A DNA stretch of 64,000 nt from Pedobacter sp. HDW13 (GTDB taxonomy: Bacteria; Bacteroidota; Bacteroidia; Sphingobacteriales; Sphingobacteriaceae). The notes under the pieces were generated by a model. That model had not been told where the DNA came from, made no database searches, and was given only the letters and a program-made list of their open reading frames with translations. The stretch is from assembly GCF_011303555.1 (NCBI RefSeq), contig NZ_CP049868.1, positions 5,952,001 through 6,016,000 on the forward strand. The letters are read 5' to 3'. Positions 55,215 through 64,000 of the stretch are shown piece after piece. How positions within the stretch are numbered: the first letter of the stretch is position 1; the number at the start of each line of letters is the position of its first letter. The translations under genes were made by a program, and so were the position numbers.

Positions 55215-58121
55215 TTAAAACTGAATGTTAACACCAAAATTGAATATCCGCTGATTGGGCACATTTCCAATCAACACTTCCGGATCTACCCCATCTAAAT
55301 TTGTCGAGGTTAACAGATTAAGTCCATTGGCAAATAACCTGACATTGGTAAGTCCGATTACTTTGATTAAGCTACCAGGCAAACTATAACCTACTTCTAC
55401 ATTCCTTAACCTTAGGTAGTTGCCATTTTTAACCCAAAAAGAAGATATTTGATTGTTATTTGGGTTAATCCCCACACTTAAACGTGGATATTGTGCCTGC
55501 AACGCCGTAGCTGGTGTCCATCTTTGTAAACTGCTTTCTAGCGCTTGTCCGTAGCCGGCACCCGCACCTGTAGATGCAAAATTGACGAAATTGTAATACA
55601 CGTTTCTATTTGCAGTACCGTTTAAGGTAAACGAGAAATCAAATCCTTTGAAATTAAAGCCCCCTGTTACACCATAGTAAAAAACGGGTTTAGTACTGCC
55701 AATTGCAGTCATATCATAGGTATTAATGATACCGTCGTTATTTAAATCTTTATATTTTAAATCGCCGGGAACCGGAAGATAGCCATCAACCTTTGGGCCG
55801 TTGTTAATTTCGCTGGTATTATTATAAAAACCATCTGCTATGTAACCAAAGGTTTGCCCTACAGGTTGTCCGGTTCTATATTCGTAAGCATTTTTTCTAA
55901 AAGGCTCATCGTTAAATATTACCTTACTAGCATTCCAACTACCATTTGCAGAAATAAAATACTTAAAGCTGTTTATTTGATCCTGATATCCAACACCAAG
56001 CTCAACTCCCGAATATTGGTTTTTCCCAATATTTTCTTGCGGTAAAACAGCTCCTATTACAGCACTTGCATTTGTTCTCCTGATTTGCAACAAATCGTAG
56101 TAATTATTTTTATAATAATCTGCAGTAAACCATACTTTATCTTTTAGCAAGGAAACATCAATACCAACGTTAAGTTTCTTTGCTTTCTCCCAGGTAATAT
56201 TTGGGTTAGCCAGTGTTCCTTCATCCTTTGTATTAGAACTTGTTAGCGGATTTCTACTGTAAAATGTATCGCCATTATCAAAATTTTGCAGGTATTGAAA
56301 ATAACCAGCAGCTGCATTTGTGGCTGTTAAACCATAAGAAGCTCTCAATTTTAAAGTATTAATGGTGTTTTTTAAATTAGCAAAGAAATTTTCGTTGGCC
56401 ATATTCCAGCCTAAACCAACTGAAGGAAAAAGACCCCACTGATCTCCTTTTTTATACCGGTCGTAACCCATGTACGATGTGGCAATTTCGAGCAAATACT
56501 TATTGTCGTAATCGTAGTTAAAACGCCCGCCTACCGATTGATTAACCTGCGATAAATTACCGCCTAAAACGTAACTATCTCTAATGAATAATAGCTGGCC
56601 CTTGAAAGTATTTTTATCAATTATTTTATCATAACCCAGATCAAAACGCGAAAATATTTGTTGGTTTAAATCTGTAGGAGAAGAACTATTAGATTGCGTA
56701 CCGTCGCCACCTATTGCTTTATAAGTAGTTTGGTTTGTTACCGGGTTTACTACCGGAGAATATACTGCAAAAGATTTGCTCCTGTTTATATTTTCGTTGT
56801 AGTACGAATTGAAAGATATTGCACCACTTGCATATAAGCCTGGTAAAAAGGTATCGAGCTTTTGCATTAATGAGATATCTGCCCCTAAATTTCTATTTAC
56901 CGATGGTCTATAGCCCGATTTGATGGCCATACCATACAGGTTATTCTGAAATTCGGTATTTCCACCTAGCGAACCATTTTCATTAAATTTCGGATAGGCA
57001 TTATTAGGTGTAGTTAATAGCGCACTATAAATGCTGGCTACCGTAGCGCCTGGTTGATTACTGTTTCTTATTCTACCAAATAAGCTTACGCTAAGTGTTG
57101 TACTATTGGTTAAATCTACATCGATGTTACTCCTGAAAGAGAAGCGCTTGAAACTATTGTTTGTTTCATAAGTATTTATGGATGGATCTGTAGCCAAAAA
57201 ACCACTTTGGCTCAAATAGTCGAGGTCTACAAAATACCTTACCTTTTTAGTACCCCCTCTTAAATTAAGATTTTGCCTGCTTACAGGTGCTGTTGCCTTT
57301 AAAATCTCATCGGTCCAGTTTACATTCGGGTGCGTAAACGGGCTCGTACCATTTTTATACTTATCCAAATCAGACGCCGTATAAATGGCTTGCCGGCCAT
57401 CATTTGCTAATGCCTCATTAAATAAAGTGGCATAATTAAAAGCATCCAAAAATTTAGGCCTATCTATTTGCTGCTGAATACCATATTGACTGGTAAAGGT
57501 TATTTGTTTAGGCATATTTGCACCACGTTTTGTGGTTATCAATAACACCCCATCAGCAGCCTTCATGCCATACAATCCAGTCCCTAAAGCATCCTTTATT
57601 ACGGAAATGCTTTCTATTTGTTCCGGATCAATACTTAAATACGAGCGTGGAACACCATCAATAACCACCAAAGGAGATCTTCCTCTTAACGATAGAATTG
57701 GCTCATCAGACCCTAATTGGAAATTATTTTGCACTACGTACAAGCCGGGCAATTTTCCGTAAAGCATTAAACCAACCTGCGGCGTAGGAAAACTCTTAAG
57801 TTCTTCCCCGCTTATCGTTGCCGAAGATTGAATCTTCTTTACATTTTTTTGTGTTCCAAATAAGACCGGAACATCGCTATCAGGCAAGGTTACATCTATA
57901 GAATTCTTTAATCTAGTTCTTAAAGAATCTCTTAATTTCGATAATGAATCGTTGGGAATTTGTTTATTTTTCTTCGCGGTCGCTAACGGCACCTGAAATT
58001 TCTTATTTCCTAAAGAATTAGCAAGACTTGGAAATGCCAAAACATCAGCGCTGTTTGCAAAAAATAATATCACTCCAAACAGAGTCATCCGTTTTATAAT
58101 CAAAGTATATGTTCTGTTCAT
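55215..58121 (-). CDS. SusC/RagA-family TonB-dependent transporter lacking the usual N-terminal domain (pair 1)
   Basis: The 968-residue protein has a signal peptide (about 1-30) and a Lys/Ser-rich N-terminal region (about 31-105) where SusC proteins normally have a carboxypeptidase-D regulatory-like domain. The plug then starts with ATISGEELKSFPT and includes LSLRGRSPLVVIDGVPRS and SVIKDALGTGLYGMKAADGV, followed by the barrel ending in RIFNFGVNIQF. It is the first gene of the locus on the minus strand. Confidence 0.93.
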   Translation of the reverse strand: MNRTYTLIIKRMTLFGVILFFANSADVLAFPSLANSLGNKKFQVPLATAKKNKQIPNDSLSKLRDSLRTRLKNSIDVTLPDSDVPVLFGTQKNVKKIQSSATISGEELKSFPTPQVGLMLYGKLPGLYVVQNNFQLGSDEPILSLRGRSPLVVIDGVPRSYLSIDPEQIESISVIKDALGTGLYGMKAADGVLLITTKRGANMPKQITFTSQYGIQQQIDRPKFLDAFNYATLFNEALANDGRQAIYTASDLDKYKNGTSPFTHPNVNWTDEILKATAPVSRQNLNLRGGTKKVRYFVDLDYLSQSGFLATDPSINTYETNNSFKRFSFRSNIDVDLTNSTTLSVSLFGRIRNSNQPGATVASIYSALLTTPNNAYPKFNENGSLGGNTEFQNNLYGMAIKSGYRPSVNRNLGADISLMQKLDTFLPGLYASGAISFNSYYNENINRSKSFAVYSPVVNPVTNQTTYKAIGGDGTQSNSSSPTDLNQQIFSRFDLGYDKIIDKNTFKGQLLFIRDSYVLGGNLSQVNQSVGGRFNYDYDNKYLLEIATSYMGYDRYKKGDQWGLFPSVGLGWNMANENFFANLKNTINTLKLRASYGLTATNAAAGYFQYLQNFDNGDTFYSRNPLTSSNTKDEGTLANPNITWEKAKKLNVGIDVSLLKDKVWFTADYYKNNYYDLLQIRRTNASAVIGAVLPQENIGKNQYSGVELGVGYQDQINSFKYFISANGSWNASKVIFNDEPFRKNAYEYRTGQPVGQTFGYIADGFYNNTSEINNGPKVDGYLPVPGDLKYKDLNNDGIINTYDMTAIGSTKPVFYYGVTGGFNFKGFDFSFTLNGTANRNVYYNFVNFASTGAGAGYGQALESSLQRWTPATALQAQYPRLSVGINPNNNQISSFWVKNGNYLRLRNVEVGYSLPGSLIKVIGLTNVRLFANGLNLLTSTNLDGVDPEVLIGNVPNQRIFNFGVNIQF

Positions 58122-58863
58122 TTAAAATAAATTTATTTTATTGATCAATTTAATTTTGCCCTGCAAGAGTACGCCCAGGCGTAAATTCTGCTAGCCTAAT
58201 TATTTGTCAGTATTTACTGTTGTATGAATTCTAGCTATGCTTAAGGCATACGAATCAGCAGATTTGATTCTGTTCTTGTAAATAGCAGATTGAAAGTGCG
58301 GGTATATGCAAATCGGCATAATCCCCTGATCAGGGTTAAATTTCATTAGTTGGTTGAATTTGGTTTGTTGATATTGGGTATCATTTTTAAAGTCGTGATT
58401 CGACTTTATTGGTTAGTCTCTTTAGTTAGTTTTTGTGCATAAATTTATTTTGGTTAGCAAATTGGTTGTTAAGCTTGCGCAGCGTTTGCCAAATAAGATC
58501 ATTTACAAAGCATTCCGATTTGACAATTGGGCGCTCTGTTTTTTCAAATAAAATCTATATGGTTCTACGTGCTTTTGGTTAAATCAAAACTGGAGTATTA
58601 TCTGATTAAAAAAGATGAAAATTGTAAACAAAAAGGTAGAAAAAACATAAACAAGCCCCTTTTTGAAGCCTTTCAGCTAAAAAACCATGAAAACCATCTG
58701 GTTGGGGTGCATGATTACTTAAGAGGAAAATTTCGCATTTTACTTGAATCTTTTTCGGAGATATGAGTCGGTAAGAAAAGGCCATATTAACAACCTATGT
58801 CTTGCCCTAATCAGTAACGAGTAAACTTTTGAAGTGAAAATTCGGTACACAAAATGATAATGT
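58122..58863. other. Intergenic region between the PUL and map
   Basis: The region holds the divergent promoters of the SusC operon and map. A TAAAGTCG-tgatt-CGACTTTA hairpin (58388-58395, 58401-58408) and a degenerate TACTCTTG box on the minus strand (58164-58171) are seen. A TTG-initiated 79-codon frame at 58527-58766 has no recognised features and is not called. No ECF sigma or hybrid sensor gene is present. Confidence 0.55.
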
Positions 58864-58871
58864 TACCTTTG
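58864..58871 (+). promoter_or_regulatory. -7 promoter box of map, probably leaderless
   Basis: TACCTTTG matches TAnnTTTG and ends 6 nt before the ATG at 58878. It supports this ATG over the one at 58854, which would lie upstream of the promoter box. Confidence 0.55.
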
Positions 58872-58877
58872 CGCCAA

Positions 58878-59678
58878 ATGATTTTATACAAAACAGACGA
58901 ACAGGTAGAACTGATGCGAATCAGTGCCTTATTGGTGAGCCAAACACTTACAGAAGTTGCTAAAGTTTTAAAAGCAGGCATGAGTACGCTTGAAATTGAT
59001 AAACTGGCTAATGAATTTATTCTTGATAATGGTGCTGTTCCGTCATTCTATAATTATAATGGTTTTCCGGCCCATATTATCACCTCTATTAACGATGTGG
59101 TAGTACATGGTATTCCGGGCAAAGAAGAACTGCGCGATGGTGATATTATTTCGGTCGATGTGGGTACCATTAAAAATGGCTGGCATGGCGACCACGCTTA
59201 TACCTTTATTATTGGTGAGGTTAAGCCTGAGATCTTAAAACTGGTTAAAACAACCAAAGAATCGCTTTACGAAGGCATTAAAGAGGCTATTGTAGGCAAG
59301 CGACTTGGCGATATCGGATTTGCCATTCAAAACTATAATGAAAAGCAAGGTTATGGCGTAGTGAGGGATCTGGTTGGACATGGCCTTGGCCAGAGTATGC
59401 ACGAAGATCCACAAGTGGCGAACTACGGCCGCAAAGGTAGCGGAACCATGTTAAGAGAAAATCTGGTAATGGCTATTGAGCCTATGATTAACATGGGTAC
59501 CAAAGATGTATTTCTGGATAAAGATGGCTGGGCGATCAGAACTGCTGACGGACAACCCTCTGTTCATTTCGAACATGATGTTTGCGTTAAAAAAGGTACA
59601 GCCTTAATTCTTTCTGATTATACGATTATAGAAGCCGCCGAGAAAGCGAATGCGAACCTGAATACTTCTTACTATTAA
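58878..59678 (+). CDS. map: Methionine aminopeptidase, type I
   Basis: Map removes the initiator Met from new proteins. The 266-residue protein starts MILYKTDEQVELMRISALLV. It has the NDVVVHGIPG segment, metal ligands in SVDVGTIKNGWHGDHAYTF and LVGHGLGQSMHEDP, and later AIEPMI and HFEHDVCV. An upstream ATG at 58854 would put eight extra residues on top of a promoter box, so the second is preferred. It is a single gene on the plus strand. Confidence 0.95.
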   Translation: MILYKTDEQVELMRISALLVSQTLTEVAKVLKAGMSTLEIDKLANEFILDNGAVPSFYNYNGFPAHIITSINDVVVHGIPGKEELRDGDIISVDVGTIKNGWHGDHAYTFIIGEVKPEILKLVKTTKESLYEGIKEAIVGKRLGDIGFAIQNYNEKQGYGVVRDLVGHGLGQSMHEDPQVANYGRKGSGTMLRENLVMAIEPMINMGTKDVFLDKDGWAIRTADGQPSVHFEHDVCVKKGTALILSDYTIIEAAEKANANLNTSYY

Positions 59679-59772
59679 GAGACCTTAAAGGTGTTAAAAT
59701 AATATAGGGAGAGATGCTAAAATAAATTCAACATGTCGTACGTTGGTTTCCCCTAACATTTGCCATAAAAAA

Positions 59773-59793
59773 GCCCGGCAATTCTTGCCGGGC
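59773..59793 (-). terminator. Rho-independent terminator of the alpha-galactosidase gene(s)
   Basis: A perfect 9-bp stem GCCCGGCAA / TTGCCGGGC with a 3-nt loop is followed on the minus strand by TTTTTTA. It lies between convergent map and the GH36-type gene and serves the minus strand best. Confidence 0.85.
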
Positions 59794-59821
59794 CTAAAAC
59801 CAATTCTTAAATATTATATTG

Positions 59822-62029
59822 CTATTTCGCTTCTTCCAGTTTTAATACTACACTGGTTCTGTTGTTGTTCAAATTCGGGTTGAAACCCACTTTCATCAGA
59901 AAATCGCCTGTGTAAGTTTTGGTACTATCAATGGTTGATTTTTTACCCGGAAAAAGGTTAATTTCTTTAATCTGGTATTTTTTAGCAGCATCTAATCCAG
60001 CCAGTTTAATAGGGTACTTACTTCCCTCCTCATAGCGGTAATTTACCAGGTAATTAAAAATCACAGCTTCTGTTTTTTGTTCATTTACATACAACATCGA
60101 TGCTACGCTACCTGTGCGTGGGTTGGCTAAACGGTATTGTTCGCCATGCCAGATAATCGGTTTCACTTCGTTATAGTTTTTGATAGCCTCCTGACAGAAC
60201 TGAAGTTCCTCATGTGGTAATTTACTCACTACAATATCAAAGCCCAGTTTCCCCATCATGGCTACATCGGTACGAAATTTTATTGGCTGTTTACCCCAAT
60301 CGGTTACATGGTTAGAACTGCTGATGGCCGGGTAAAAATAAGAGTACTCCCATTGCATAAAAATGCGCTCTAAAGGATCGGTATTATCACTCGGCCAAAA
60401 CTCGGTAAAGTATTGTAAAGCACCATAATCTACCCTACCACCACCGCCAGAGCACAACATCATCGGAATAGTTGGATATTTAGCCCGGATGCGCTGCAAC
60501 ACGCTGTACAATCCCCTTACATAATCAATGTAAAAATGCGATTGATTTTTTAAGTGTGCAGAATAGGCATTATAAATTACGGCATTACAATCCCATTTAA
60601 TGTAAGCCAGTTTCGGGTTTTTGGTCATGAGATCATCAACCACACCGAAAACGAAATCCTGAACTTTTGGGTTCGACAAATCGAGTTCTAACTGGTGCCT
60701 GAAATAATATTCGGGACGTTTAGGTTGTTTCACTACCCAATCAGGGTGTTTTTCGTACAATTCGCTTTTTGGGCTTACCATTTCAGGTTCAATCCAGATC
60801 CCGAAGCGGGTACCTGCCTGATCGGCCTCCTTAATTAAGGAACTGATACCATTTGGAAGTTTTTGCTTGTTCTCCTGCCAATCGCCTAATGCGGCGGTAT
60901 CGCTGTTGCGCGGATATTTGTTTCCAAACCAACCGTCATCCAGCAGGAAAAAATCGACCCCCAATTTTTTGGTATCTTTTAATAATTCGGCCAGTTTTTG
61001 TTCATTAAAATCGAAATAAGTAGCTTCCCAATTGTTTAAGAGGGTTAACCGATCTCCCTTTCCATCCAATATTTTATAGTTGCGTGCCCAGTTCTGCAAT
61101 TTTCTACTGGCCGCCCCTTTACCCTGATCGGAAAAAGTGTATAAAAATGCAGGTGTTGCAAAAATTTCTCCCGGCTTTAAGCTATAAGGCGAAGCATAAT
61201 TGTTCATCCCGGCAATAATGCGGAGGTTATCCTGATAATCCAGCTCGAGATCAATTTTGAAATTTCCACTCCACTCTAAGGCACCATATAAAACACTCCC
61301 TTCGTTTTCCTCTGCAGGTTTATCTAACGAAATCATAAAAACCGATGGCTGAAACAGGTTGGCCCTCGTTCCCAATTTACTATCCAATGTTTTAATGCCA
61401 TGGGTAATTTCGCTTTGCTCTGGCTGCATTTCCTTTGCCCAATCGCCATGATATTGGTTTAACCAGAAATGTGGCGATTTTAAGTGCAGGTTGGCTGAAG
61501 CATATTTATGCAATACCACTGCTCCCTTTTCGCTGTGTTTAATTTCGGTCCATTGTTCTATTACATCCTGCTTATAAAACGATTTGTAAAACAAGGTAAC
61601 TTCGAAATTGTAAACCGGATCTTTTAGCCTGATTTTCAGCAAGCTTACATTATCATCAACAGCAGTTACGGTATGATCGACATATTTAAGATCGAGCGAA
61701 TTATTGCCGTCGGCATGGGTAACTGTAATGGCAGGTTCTACCAGGTTACGAGATCCTGATGGTGTGTAAACCGAATTTAACTGACCAGTATAATCGGACG
61801 TTTGCTTATACTGACCGGCAACTTGCGTGTATTCTTGCTTATTGGCAAGTTTTTTCCCGAAGAAAATGGTATTCACATCTTTATTTGCACCGGCTTGTAA
61901 TACTAAGGCATTGTTTGCCGTTTCTATGGGAATGATGGTTTGGGCATTTAAATTGCCAAAGCCCAGGCAAAGGGCAATGGCCAGAACCCCTGGTTTAAAG
62001 TAATTTGAAAATTGATCTGTTTTTTTCAT
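59822..62029 (-). CDS. Alpha-galactosidase (GH36)
   Basis: The 735-residue protein has a signal peptide (ending near LNAQT, residue 30), an N-terminal beta-supersandwich, and a clan GH-D barrel with LLDDGWFG (about 363-370), the nucleophile Asp480 in YIKWDCNA, the segment LCSGGGGRVDYG (525-536) and the acid/base Asp548 in WPSDNTD. These are GH36 features. The enzyme removes terminal alpha-galactose or possibly alpha-GalNAc. It lies 38 nt after the next gene on the minus strand and is separated from the fucosidase locus by map. Confidence 0.93.
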   Translation of the reverse strand: MKKTDQFSNYFKPGVLAIALCLGFGNLNAQTIIPIETANNALVLQAGANKDVNTIFFGKKLANKQEYTQVAGQYKQTSDYTGQLNSVYTPSGSRNLVEPAITVTHADGNNSLDLKYVDHTVTAVDDNVSLLKIRLKDPVYNFEVTLFYKSFYKQDVIEQWTEIKHSEKGAVVLHKYASANLHLKSPHFWLNQYHGDWAKEMQPEQSEITHGIKTLDSKLGTRANLFQPSVFMISLDKPAEENEGSVLYGALEWSGNFKIDLELDYQDNLRIIAGMNNYASPYSLKPGEIFATPAFLYTFSDQGKGAASRKLQNWARNYKILDGKGDRLTLLNNWEATYFDFNEQKLAELLKDTKKLGVDFFLLDDGWFGNKYPRNSDTAALGDWQENKQKLPNGISSLIKEADQAGTRFGIWIEPEMVSPKSELYEKHPDWVVKQPKRPEYYFRHQLELDLSNPKVQDFVFGVVDDLMTKNPKLAYIKWDCNAVIYNAYSAHLKNQSHFYIDYVRGLYSVLQRIRAKYPTIPMMLCSGGGGRVDYGALQYFTEFWPSDNTDPLERIFMQWEYSYFYPAISSSNHVTDWGKQPIKFRTDVAMMGKLGFDIVVSKLPHEELQFCQEAIKNYNEVKPIIWHGEQYRLANPRTGSVASMLYVNEQKTEAVIFNYLVNYRYEEGSKYPIKLAGLDAAKKYQIKEINLFPGKKSTIDSTKTYTGDFLMKVGFNPNLNNNRTSVVLKLEEAK

Positions 62030-62067
62030 TTGTGGTTAAAATATAGGCTAATGTTTTAGATAGGTTT

Positions 62068-64000
62068 TTATTTTTTTAAGATTATTTTGAAAATCAGTGC
62101 ATCTTTTGCAGCCAGTTTTAATAAATGATTATCCTGAATGGAAGCTGTTTTTTGAGTAATGAGATCAGTAGCGTTGTATTTTTCGCTGGTTTTTAACCCA
62201 ATACGGGAAAAGTCGAGGTTGATTTTTTGTTCAGCATTGCTGTAATTGAATATGGCCAGATAAGTCACATTTCCAACCTGTTTTACAAAAAGCGGCGAGG
62301 CCGATTTGCCTTTGTTCCCTTCTACCGGTACAAATGCTTTTCCATCCTGCAAAATTTTAAGGATTTCGGTGTTATTCAATAAGCGTTGTGCCCTGTTTGT
62401 CCATTTACCCTGGCGGGAAAAATCATCGCCTGTAATGCAGGTACCTGTAACAATGGCTGATAAAAAGCGGGCAGTATTTTCTGAGTCGGATTGATCGCCA
62501 AACACCACATGGTCGGCATCAATAAAATCGTACAAATAGGTTTGCCACCACCCGTTGCTTACACCATTTAAAGTATATTCGGTATCGTGTATCGATTTAA
62601 AGGCATCGCAGGCAATCCGGCGCACATGTACATACCTACCAGAAGCCAAACTGGGCGAAATAGCAGCATAAACCAACATTTTATCATCGAGCTGTTTAAG
62701 CAAAAATTCCATACCAGCCTGGTAAGCCTGCATGCCCGTGCTAATTTTAGGATCGTAAAAATGTTCCGATTCGATTGCAGCATGACCTAAAAAGTCGATT
62801 TTAATCATTTCAAAACCGCATTCCTTAAACTTATTAATTACAGTTGCAATGCGTTGTTGGGTTCCCGGATGTGTGGGATCTAAAGCACGTGTACCATCAA
62901 TATCGTGATAACCCGATCCAACTTTGGTCCACATTTCGCCAAAAGTATAATTGGTTCCCTCGGCCCTGCGGTTGCTGCCACCTGCAAAACCCCAATCTAC
63001 AAAAGGTGCCCAGTAGATCCCGGGTTTTAAACCTCTTGCTCTCGCATGGTCGGCAAAAGCTTTGAGTTTTGAATAATCACCGGTTAAACCTCCTTTAAGT
63101 AAATTATCCCAGTACGAATCGAGGTCGATATAAGCTACCCCTTCACTCCTGAATGATTTAAGGCTATCGGCAAAAAAATCGACTACCTGATTGGCTTTTT
63201 CTAAGGTAATTTTCTCCTGCATGGCTCCCCAACTATTCCAACCCACTGGCGTAGGGCTTTTCCACTTAAAAATTACAGGTGGCTCGGCTATTCGGTTTGC
63301 TTTAGCATAAGTTTCCATCCCTGAACGCCAATCGCTAAAACTGCCAAAAAATATACTGGCCGAAGCCACTGTATTTCCTTTCAGATAACCGTGCGCTATT
63401 TTATCGCGGGTAATGCTTTCGTTGGTGTAACCGCAAATGGCCTCAACAGTTATTTCTTTAGCAGCATCCATTGTAGTGATGACTCCGGTTTTCCAGTTGC
63501 GATGCTCAACAGAGCCTATCACATAACCCTTTCGCGATGGATTATAGTATAAAGCCGTAACCTCGGCACTCGGATTGGTAACATTGGCTTGAAATGGAAC
63601 GGCCTGATAAGAAATAAAGGTATCGTTATCAAAAGGCACAAATAAGCTGGTGGCTTCATCCTTCATCTGGCTATCCATCAGATTTCCCTTTAAAGGTACC
63701 ATTCGGTTTGTGGCCAGATTACTGCCTGTTATGCTTACAGAAATGAAGAAGTAATCGCGCTGGGCATAGGTATAAATGATTTGCTGCATGTTGGGCAAGC
63801 CATCTTGTTTTAATAAAAAGGTATGCTTGATTCCCTGTCCAAAAGCATCTTTTACTGCCCTTTTTGTATAAGTAATTTGCGTGTAGTTTTTGGAGCTAAG
63901 CGTTTTATTTTGATAGCCCACTTCCGAAAAGCCCTGGGCCAGCAGCAAAACCTCTCCGTTAAAAACAGTAAAAGTACCAGTTTTAAGGTTATAATCTATT
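62068..64000 (-). CDS. Clan GH-D glycoside hydrolase (GH36/GH27-like), 5' end outside window
   Basis: The frame is open to the window edge, so the N-terminus is missing; at least 643 residues are present. The catalytic barrel shows PVGWNSWGAM, VAYIDLDSYWDN, ARGLKPGIYWAPFVDWGF and the nucleophile-bearing MIKIDFLGHA, then GDDFSRQGKW. The GWNSW segment and IKIDF are typical of alpha-galactosidase-like clan GH-D enzymes. A C-terminal beta-domain follows. Exact family (GH36 or GH27 or a newer relative) is uncertain. It is cotranscribed with the GH36 gene 38 nt downstream. Confidence 0.85.
   Translation of the reverse strand, partial: IDYNLKTGTFTVFNGEVLLLAQGFSEVGYQNKTLSSKNYTQITYTKRAVKDAFGQGIKHTFLLKQDGLPNMQQIIYTYAQRDYFFISVSITGSNLATNRMVPLKGNLMDSQMKDEATSLFVPFDNDTFISYQAVPFQANVTNPSAEVTALYYNPSRKGYVIGSVEHRNWKTGVITTMDAAKEITVEAICGYTNESITRDKIAHGYLKGNTVASASIFFGSFSDWRSGMETYAKANRIAEPPVIFKWKSPTPVGWNSWGAMQEKITLEKANQVVDFFADSLKSFRSEGVAYIDLDSYWDNLLKGGLTGDYSKLKAFADHARARGLKPGIYWAPFVDWGFAGGSNRRAEGTNYTFGEMWTKVGSGYHDIDGTRALDPTHPGTQQRIATVINKFKECGFEMIKIDFLGHAAIESEHFYDPKISTGMQAYQAGMEFLLKQLDDKMLVYAAISPSLASGRYVHVRRIACDAFKSIHDTEYTLNGVSNGWWQTYLYDFIDADHVVFGDQSDSENTARFLSAIVTGTCITGDDFSRQGKWTNRAQRLLNNTEILKILQDGKAFVPVEGNKGKSASPLFVKQVGNVTYLAIFNYSNAEQKINLDFSRIGLKTSEKYNATDLITQKTASIQDNHLLKLAAKDALIFKIILKK

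Noticed and set aside
58527..58766. 79-codon frame upstream of map
   Set aside because: It starts with TTG, has no recognised domain or clear start context, and lies in a promoter-rich intergenic region.
58122..58853. tRNA or CRISPR-like structure in the intergenic region
   Set aside because: Only one short 8-bp hairpin and no regularly spaced repeats or tRNA T-loop sequence were found.

Overview
The window looks like a chromosomal segment of a Sphingobacteriaceae-type Bacteroidota, most like Pedobacter. The basis is paired SusC/SusD genes, TonB-dependent receptors with carboxypeptidase-like N-termini, many Bacteroidota-only families (DUF4374, DUF4142, 7TMR-DISM with a C-terminal HTH), AT-rich intergenic DNA, and promoters matching the Bacteroidota -7 box TAnnTTTG. 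Species assignment is inference from gene content only. I saw no tRNA, rRNA, CRISPR array, prophage or complete insertion sequence.

Layout. 0-1.4 kb: end of a rubredoxin-containing gene, mobA and a Crp/Fnr-type regulator (molybdoenzyme context, probably nitrate assimilation). 1.8-6.9 kb: an iron/siderophore uptake operon (TonB receptor, DUF4374 lipoprotein, PepSY membrane protein). 7-14.7 kb: small stress and signalling genes, then pta-ackA and a class V aminotransferase-fold gene. 14.9-21.1 kb: a five-gene operon with 5-oxoprolinase pxpB-pxpC-pxpA, an NRAMP-like transporter and an M1 aminopeptidase. 21.3-28.2 kb: regulators (LytTR, XRE, 7TMR-DISM, receiver-only protein), a stand-alone GHKL ATPase and an IS3 OrfA-like protein. 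28.2-29.9 kb: cysE-cysM. 30-34.6 kb: a heparinase-family lyase coupled to a large c-type cytochrome of the PVC type. 35-40.4 kb: small hydrolases, a HAD phosphatase and an alkaline phosphatase. 40.9-58.1 kb: a minus-strand glycan-utilization locus with two SusC/SusD pairs, two metallopeptidases (a metzincin-like enzyme fused to a beta/gamma-crystallin domain, and an M60 enzyme), two GH29 fucosidases and a GH20 hexosaminidase. 58.9-64 kb: map on the plus strand and two clan GH-D alpha-galactosidase-type enzymes on the minus strand.

How the genes work together. The 40.9-58.1 kb locus combines peptidases with enzymes for fucose and GlcNAc/GalNAc, which suggests a glycoprotein (mucin-like or N-glycan) substrate; the neighbouring alpha-galactosidases would add removal of alpha-galactose caps. 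The oxoprolinase operon suggests scavenging of pyroglutamate released from peptides.

Four genes (Crp/Fnr regulator, M1 aminopeptidase, NRAMP-like transporter, esterase) are each broken by what looks like a single missing base in a G/C run. In all four, adding one G restores a full-length protein with family motifs intact. This pattern points to systematic homopolymer undercalls more than to four independent pseudogenes.
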